Origin: an uncultured Gemella sp.
Lineage (GTDB): Bacteria > Bacillota > Bacilli > Staphylococcales > Gemellaceae
Reading direction: 5' to 3'
Assembly (NCBI GenBank): GCA_945869755.1
Contig: CAMBPW010000005.1
Span: forward strand, 1 to 26,497
DNA: 26,497 nt
Of this stretch, positions 25,231-26,497 are shown piece by piece. A program made the translations under genes and the position numbers. How positions within the stretch are numbered: the stretch's first letter is position 1; each line of letters begins with the position of its first letter. A model generated the notes under the pieces. It made no database searches. It saw nothing but the letters and a program-made list of their open reading frames with translations, and was not told the origin of the DNA.

Positions 25231-26292
25231 TTATAAACGTATATTATTTATAAAATTATTATCTACTTTTCTTAAAATATTTTTTATAATATCTTTTGCC
25301 GATAAATAATCTCTTAAATCAATTATTGAATTGTGAGTATGAATATATCTTCCACAAATTCCTATTACTGCTGTTGGTATTCCAATACCTGCTTTATGTA
25401 TTGCTCCAGCATCTGTTCCACCTGGTGATGTAAAATATTGATATTTTATATTATTTTCTTTTGCAATTGAAATTATTTCTTCTCTCAAATTTGCTCTAAG
25501 AACCATTGTTCTATCTATTAATCTGACTAAAAAGCCATCTCCAAGTCGTCCATTTGATTTTGAGCCTCCGTCAATATCATTTGCTGGACTACAATCAACT
25601 ACTAGACATAAATCAGGATTAATTAAGTTAGCTGCTATTTCTGCACCTCTAAGACCTACTTCTTCTTGAACTGTTGCACATACAACTAAATTACAATCTA
25701 ATTCTTCATTTTTAAGTTCTTCAAACAATTCTGTTATTATTGCACAACCATATCTATTATCAAAGGCTTTTGACATTAATCTATGTTCCCCAAGTTTTTC
25801 AAATTCAGTTTTAGGAGTTGCATAATCTCCTTCATTAATACCCCAACTTCTAACTTCTTCTTCAGAACTTGCACCAACATCAATAGACATATCAGAAATT
25901 TTTATATTTTTACTATTTCCATCTGTAAAGTGCTTTGCTATAGACGGTATTACACCTACAAATTTTTTTCCCTCAATTGTAGTAACAGTAATTTTTTGTG
26001 CTAACAAAACATCATCTCTAAAACCACCTAATGGCTCAAATTTTAAAAAACCATTTGGCATAATTTTTGTAATAATAAATCCTACTTCATCCATATGTGC
26101 AGCTATCATTACAGTTTTAGCATTTACATTTTTAGATTTTCTTATTGCATATACCCCTCCTAAATTATCTCTTTTTATTTCATCTGCATAAGGAGATAAA
26201 TTAGATATTAAATAATTTGCAACTTCATTTTCAAAACCTGATGTAGAATCTAAAGTAGTTAATTCTTTAAAAATATTAATAGTTTTTTCCAT
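25231..26292 (-). CDS. pepA: M42-family glutamyl aminopeptidase
   Basis: M42 enzymes are cytoplasmic, two-metal aminopeptidases that form large tetrahedral complexes; the PepA group of lactic acid bacteria prefers N-terminal Glu or Asp. The protein has 353 residues, normal length. Metal and catalytic residues are visible: His66 in AHMDEVG, Asp178 in AFDNRYG, Glu210-Glu211 in QEEVGLRG, Asp233 in VVDCSPAND and His318 in RYIHTH. SPGGTDAGAIH (289-299) is also typical. GAGGTG lies just upstream and overlaps the end of the preceding gene, one base away, so the two are co-transcribed. Family assignment is firm; substrate preference is inferred. Confidence 0.92.
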   Translation of the reverse strand: MEKTINIFKELTTLDSTSGFENEVANYLISNLSPYADEIKRDNLGGVYAIRKSKNVNAKTVMIAAHMDEVGFIITKIMPNGFLKFEPLGGFRDDVLLAQKITVTTIEGKKFVGVIPSIAKHFTDGNSKNIKISDMSIDVGASSEEEVRSWGINEGDYATPKTEFEKLGEHRLMSKAFDNRYGCAIITELFEELKNEELDCNLVVCATVQEEVGLRGAEIAANLINPDLCLVVDCSPANDIDGGSKSNGRLGDGFLVRLIDRTMVLRANLREEIISIAKENNIKYQYFTSPGGTDAGAIHKAGIGIPTAVIGICGRYIHTHNSIIDLRDYLSAKDIIKNILRKVDNNFINNIRL

Positions 26293-26293
26293 A

Positions 26294-26497
26294 TTACACC
26301 TCTTTAATTGAAATTATACTATTTTCTTCCTTATTAAAAACTACTGTATAGTTTTCATTTTTATAATCTGTAAAAGTAAATTCTAAATAATTATTTTCTG
26401 GCAAATTAAAACACCAACTATCTTTAATTTCATAACCTTTATCCAAAATTTGTTTTTTACATTCTCTTATATAGTCATCTTCTTTTTTTAATGCTGT
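26294..26497 (-). CDS. Small protein of unknown function, C-terminal 67 residues (start beyond window edge)
   Basis: An open minus-strand frame runs from the window edge to a TAA one base before the pepA start. The visible part begins TALKKEDDYIRECKKQ and ends FNKEENSIISIKEV. It is hydrophilic, with a helix-like first half and a strand-like, aromatic second half (NNYLEFTFTDYKNENYTV). I do not recognise it firmly. A small DUF4651-type protein is encoded upstream of pepA in streptococci, and position and general shape would allow this to be a relative, but that is only a suggestion. Its last codons contain the pepA ribosome binding site, so the two are translationally linked. Confidence 0.7.
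   Translation of the reverse strand, partial: TALKKEDDYIRECKKQILDKGYEIKDSWCFNLPENNYLEFTFTDYKNENYTVVFNKEENSIISIKEV

Overview
This is an AT-rich window from a low-GC Gram-positive bacterium of the class Bacilli. The class call rests on the RNA polymerase epsilon subunit gene rpoY next to rnjA, a class A sortase, RNase J1, a RecX of Firmicutes type, and B. subtilis-like gene orders. The protein sequences and base composition best fit a Gemella-like organism. That genus call is inference from overall resemblance, not a database match. There are 21 complete and 2 edge-truncated protein genes. All but two lie on the minus strand. I see no rRNA, tRNA, CRISPR array, insertion sequence or prophage gene, and no gene-free stretch longer than 300 bases.

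Layout from left to right. (1) 1-4615: a minus-strand topoisomerase and recombination unit, yaaA-recF-gyrB-gyrA, with gyrA cut by the window edge. A strong promoter lies just upstream of yaaA. The usual dnaA-dnaN partners are not next to it; a divergent LicA-like kinase gene is there instead. (2) 5560-11006: sdaAB-sdaAA-recG-sortase-plsX-acpP, ending in a bidirectional terminator. From memory, B. subtilis has sdaAB-sdaAA-recG-fapR-plsX-fabD-fabG-acpA. Here a sortase occupies the fapR position, and fabD and fabG are absent. (3) 11035-14626: a two-domain GNAT/class V aminotransferase gene, then rpoY and rnjA, with a promoter at one end and a strong terminator at the other. (4) 14681-21357: mutL-miaA-recX-lepA-hemW, tightly packed, ending in a terminator. 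(5) 21397-23934: mutS on its own, with its own terminator. (6) 24008-25227: a divergent SEDS (FtsW/RodA-type) glycosyltransferase gene with a clear promoter and terminator. (7) 25231-26497: an M42 glutamyl aminopeptidase gene, preceded by the end of a small gene of unknown function.

Most of the window is housekeeping: DNA supercoiling, recombination and mismatch repair, RNA turnover, tRNA modification and translation, serine catabolism, phospholipid and wall synthesis. The least ordinary parts are the GNAT-aminotransferase fusion heading the rpoY-rnjA unit, the sortase embedded between recG and plsX, and a GyrA whose two main quinolone-contact positions are Ala and Gly. I found no convincing wholly new multi-gene system. 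The fusion enzyme is the best candidate for undescribed biochemistry.
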